NCBI GenBank assembly: GCA_003151315.1
Contig: PLXF01000136.1
Location: forward strand, 1-9,745
Direction: 5' to 3'
Length of the DNA: 9,745 bases
DNA from: Parachlamydiales bacterium
GTDB taxonomy: Bacteria > Chlamydiota > Chlamydiia > Chlamydiales > SM23-39
Part shown: positions 6,794 to 9,745 of the stretch, in pieces
Numbering within the stretch: the stretch's first letter is position 1
Layout: each line of letters begins with the position of its first letter
Notes under the pieces: model-generated
Seen by the model: only the letters and a program-made list of their open reading frames with translations
What the model was told of the DNA's origin: nothing
Database searches by the model: none
Position numbers and translations under genes: made by a program

Positions 6794-9657
6794 TTAACCT
6801 TTTTCTCCTCGCAACGACATTGGTAAGCTCTCCTATGCAAGAAATAACAGACGAATCCCACCTTCCCCTTTTAAATCCCGACCTATCAGAAAGAAAAACC
6901 GTTAAAGCCCGCCTCTCAAATGGGGTAGAGGTTCTCCTGATCTCCGACCCTCACGCCGACCAGTCATCCGCTGTGATGAGCGTCGAAGTGGGCTCTTGGA
7001 ACGATCCGAAAGAGTATCCCGGGATGGCCCATTTCTGCGAACATATGCTATTCATGGGCTCTTACACCTACCCCAATGAAAGTGAGTTTTCCCAACTCAT
7101 CGCCGATTACAATGGCCAAACAAACGCGTTCACCGCCTCTGATCGGACCGTTTACATGTTTGCTTCTCAAACAGATGGATTTTTAACGATTCTAGACCGT
7201 TTTTCCCATTTCTTTATCGACCCCCTATTCAATCCATCGGGCATTTCGAGAGAATTGCATGCCGTAGATCAGGAGTTTGCTAAAAATCTGGAAAACGACG
7301 GTTGGCGCGAACATATGATCTTCAAAGAACTCAATGCCCCAGGCCATCCCAATCGGGAATTTAACATGGGCAATTCAGAAACTTTGAAGGGGATCCCTTC
7401 CGGCGCTTTGCAAAAATGGCATCAAAAATATTACACGCCGCAACGGATGCACCTCGCGATCTACTCCCCCCTCCCGATCGAGCAGCTAAAAGAGACTGTT
7501 TCTGCTACCTTTGCCCTGATCCCTTCGACCGAGCATACGCCGTTTGCAGATCCAGGCAGCCTCACATCGGATAAGCAGCGGGGACAACTCACCTCGATTA
7601 AACCGGTTAAAAACCATAATCTCCTGACACTTCTTTGGGAACTGCCGCGCGAACTGTCTGACGATGAGAGTAAATCGGCCGATCTATTAGCCTACGCCCT
7701 ATCAAGAGGTCAAAAATTTAGTCTCTACGAAAAACTGAAAGGGGAACACCTCATCGACGACATGGCGGTCCGAGTCGACGACATTGGAGGGAAAAATCAC
7801 CGCTTTTTCCAGATCTCTCTTGAGCTAACCCAAAAAGGGATTGTTAATATCAAGACCACCATTTTACGCTGCTTCGAAGCATTAGCCGCCTATCGAGCAA
7901 CGGGAGTCCCCTCTTATCTGCATCAGGAAAAAAATGCGCTCGCTAAATTAGCTTACCAATACCAAAGCCGACAAGACGCCTTCCAGTTTGCGATGAGAAC
8001 AGGGGAATCTCTTCCCGATGAGCCCTTGAGTACCTATCCGCGTGGACAGATTATCGCAGATACCTATAGCCCCGAAAAGGTGGCGCAAACCGCAGCCCTT
8101 CTAGTCCCCGAGCATTGCGTTTTCTCTCTCCTCGCTCCTCCGGAATTATCGGGAATCACACTCGACAAAAAAGAGAAATGGCTCGGCACCGAATATGCGC
8201 TACAATCCCTTCCTCAAGATTGGCTCCAATTATGGGCACAGGCCTCTCCCAATTCATCGATTCGGATCCCCGATCCCAACCCATTCGTGCCCACTAAACT
8301 GAGTCTCCTTTCCTCCGATGCGGCCCCGACGCCAAAACTCATTGCCCAAAACGAATTCGGAACGGCCTACTATTGCCGAGTTCCCGAATTCAAAACTCCT
8401 GAGACGGTCTTCGAGCTCCATATCCACTCCCCTAAACTGGCGCCCCATCCCCGTAATGCTGTGCTCGCCTCTATCTACCTCGACCATCTTACCGATCTCT
8501 TGCATCCGACCCTTTCGGCGGCACAAAGCGCAGGGCTTCACACCCGTTTTGAGCTCAATCCTTTTGAGCTAAAGATTGAGTTGGCCGGGTTTAGCGACAA
8601 AGCGCCCCTATTGCTGCAAGAAATCCTCAAACAGGCCGCCCTGCCAACACTCGAGCAATTCAATTTATACGCCGCTCGCCACGAAAAGGATTACCAAAAT
8701 AGCCAAAAAGAGCTCGCGGTCAAACAGGCAAAAGAGCTTCTCGATTCGCTCCTCATTTTTGGGAAAAGTACAAAAACGCAAAAACTGGCCGAACTCAAAA
8801 CAATCACGTTTGAAGAATATCTCGATTTCCAGAAAAAACTGTTTGAAAAAACCTATGTTGAAGCGATTTTCGGGGGCAATCTAACCGCGAAAGAAGCCGA
8901 ATCGGCTTGGATTGATATCCAACATCTTCTCTCTAAAGATCCCTACCTCAAAGAAGAACAAGCGACAAAACAAGTATTAAATCTCCCTGAAAAATCGGGT
9001 CCTTTTCTCATTTCGCGCCCCTTAGAAACTAAAGGGAATGCCGCTTTGCTCCTCATCGATCAAGGAAGATTTTCGTACGAAACGCGAGCTACGCAAGAGA
9101 TCCTCTCCTGCGCCTTGCATGAGGCCTTTTTCGATACCATGCGCACCAAGCAAAAGACCGGCTATATTGCCGCTAGCAATCCTGTTGTGCTAGAAATGCG
9201 CCTATTCCAGTATTTTGTCGTGCAATCGAACTCCCACCAGCCTGACGATCTCCTCTGCCGTTTTGAGCTATTCCTAGAGACTTTCCTAGAAGATTTTTCC
9301 TCCATTATCTCGCCTGAGCGTTTCGAAACGATTCGGCAAAGCCAAATCAACTCCCTTAAGACCCGCTTCCGGAATCTAAGGGAAAAAATGGCCCTTTGGG
9401 ACATGCTTGCATTCGAATATGACGGGAACTTCGCCTTTGTTGACAAGAGGATTCAGGGGCTAGAAGAGCTTACCTACGACGAATTCGCCTCTCTTTCAAA
9501 ACAGTTCTTAGAAAGGAACAACCGAAAGAGATTGGCTATCCTCTGCGAGGGCAAGCTCTCCCAGCCATTTGCTTATGAGCTCATCGCTCCCGAGCAGCTC
9601 CCCTCAATCGCCCGCTACACAGCCCACCAGGAAATGGAAACCGGTTTGGTTAATTAA
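6790..9657 (+). CDS. ptr: Insulinase/pitrilysin-family (M16A) zinc metalloprotease
   Basis: This 955-residue protein is close in length to E. coli pitrilysin (962). Such enzymes form a clamshell of four homologous domains and cut peptides small enough to fit inside. The active site is complete: inverted zinc motif H81-F-C-E84-H85, then E162 (AVDQEFAKN) exactly 76 residues on, as in insulin-degrading enzyme. NGQTNAFT at 108-115 matches the family's substrate-binding strand. In the C-terminal half, MRTKQKTGY supplies R785 and Y792, with the spacing of IDE R824 and Y831. The N-terminus (MINLFLLATTLVSSP) is hydrophobic like a signal peptide but lacks a basic residue, so periplasmic location is likely, not proven. 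It overlaps plsB by 4 nt and ends in TAA followed directly by an in-frame TAG. It is probably the counterpart of chlamydial ptr (CT806). No frameshift or missing motif is seen. Confidence 0.94.
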   Translation: MINLFLLATTLVSSPMQEITDESHLPLLNPDLSERKTVKARLSNGVEVLLISDPHADQSSAVMSVEVGSWNDPKEYPGMAHFCEHMLFMGSYTYPNESEFSQLIADYNGQTNAFTASDRTVYMFASQTDGFLTILDRFSHFFIDPLFNPSGISRELHAVDQEFAKNLENDGWREHMIFKELNAPGHPNREFNMGNSETLKGIPSGALQKWHQKYYTPQRMHLAIYSPLPIEQLKETVSATFALIPSTEHTPFADPGSLTSDKQRGQLTSIKPVKNHNLLTLLWELPRELSDDESKSADLLAYALSRGQKFSLYEKLKGEHLIDDMAVRVDDIGGKNHRFFQISLELTQKGIVNIKTTILRCFEALAAYRATGVPSYLHQEKNALAKLAYQYQSRQDAFQFAMRTGESLPDEPLSTYPRGQIIADTYSPEKVAQTAALLVPEHCVFSLLAPPELSGITLDKKEKWLGTEYALQSLPQDWLQLWAQASPNSSIRIPDPNPFVPTKLSLLSSDAAPTPKLIAQNEFGTAYYCRVPEFKTPETVFELHIHSPKLAPHPRNAVLASIYLDHLTDLLHPTLSAAQSAGLHTRFELNPFELKIELAGFSDKAPLLLQEILKQAALPTLEQFNLYAARHEKDYQNSQKELAVKQAKELLDSLLIFGKSTKTQKLAELKTITFEEYLDFQKKLFEKTYVEAIFGGNLTAKEAESAWIDIQHLLSKDPYLKEEQATKQVLNLPEKSGPFLISRPLETKGNAALLLIDQGRFSYETRATQEILSCALHEAFFDTMRTKQKTGYIAASNPVVLEMRLFQYFVVQSNSHQPDDLLCRFELFLETFLEDFSSIISPERFETIRQSQINSLKTRFRNLREKMALWDMLAFEYDGNFAFVDKRIQGLEELTYDEFASLSKQFLERNNRKRLAILCEGKLSQPFAYELIAPEQLPSIARYTAHQEMETGLVN

Positions 9658-9721
9658 TAGTTTATACCAGCGTTGTTGCATAATTCGTTTTTCGCATAAC
9701 AGGCTCATTATCAGTATTTAC

Positions 9722-9745
9722 CACAGAGAACACAGAGCTCACAGA
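9722..9745. repeat. 9-bp tandem CACAGAG-type repeat, cut by the window edge
   Basis: Three consecutive units, CACAGAGAA, CACAGAGCT and CACAGA, sit 64 bp after the protease stop and run off the right edge, so array length is unknown. As far as I recall, similar CACAGAGAA-like strings occur as dispersed intergenic repeats in many bacterial genomes. The DNA between the stop codon and this repeat shows no gene and no convincing hairpin plus T-run. Confidence 0.55.

Noticed and set aside
8115..9446. Open frames of 60-102 codons overlapping the protease gene
   Set aside because: All lie within the coherent 955-codon M16 frame; none has a recognisable motif.
9658..9721. Intrinsic terminator after the protease gene
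   Set aside because: Only a 4-bp ATAA/TTAT pairing around 9696-9711 can be drawn, without a GC-rich stem or T-run.
9722..9745. CRISPR array
   Set aside because: The units are 9 bp with no spacers, and no cas genes are present.

Overview
The window looks like a piece of chromosome from a member of the Chlamydiae, most likely an environmental (amoeba- or invertebrate-associated) lineage and not the genus Chlamydia. The case rests on three + strand genes lying head to tail: an RNase E/G family ribonuclease, a plant-plastid-like soluble glycerol-3-phosphate acyltransferase and an insulinase/pitrilysin (M16) protease. From memory, this matches the Chlamydia trachomatis cluster CT808 (cafE), CT807 (plsB), CT806 (ptr). 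Species cannot be named from the sequence alone.

Layout: (1) Positions 1-4059, minus strand: the first 1353 codons of a very large RHS/YD-repeat protein. The frame is open without a stop from the ATG at 4059 to the window's left edge, so the gene continues outside. It has a short N-terminal hydrophobic signal-like segment, a typical RHS entry motif, about 600 residues of N-terminal domain, then at least 700 residues of YD repeats. The hyperconserved RHS core and the variable C-terminal (toxin or effector) part are not in the window. (2) Positions 4060-4248: a 189-bp AT-rich divergent intergenic region with candidate promoters for both directions and a clear Shine-Dalgarno for the + strand gene. 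(3) Positions 4249-9657: rng/cafE, plsB and ptr, overlapping by 23 and 4 nt, so very probably one translationally coupled operon. All have their catalytic residues. (4) Positions 9658-9745: a short non-coding tail ending in a 9-bp tandem motif (CACAGAG-type) that runs off the right edge.

The three operon genes are housekeeping: RNA processing/decay, the first acylation step of phospholipid synthesis, and peptide degradation. The RHS protein is the accessory element, a probably exported giant surface or polymorphic-toxin-like protein set back to back with the conserved block. Its diagnostic C-terminal end, and any immunity gene, would lie left of position 1. I see no tRNA, rRNA, CRISPR array or complete mobile element.
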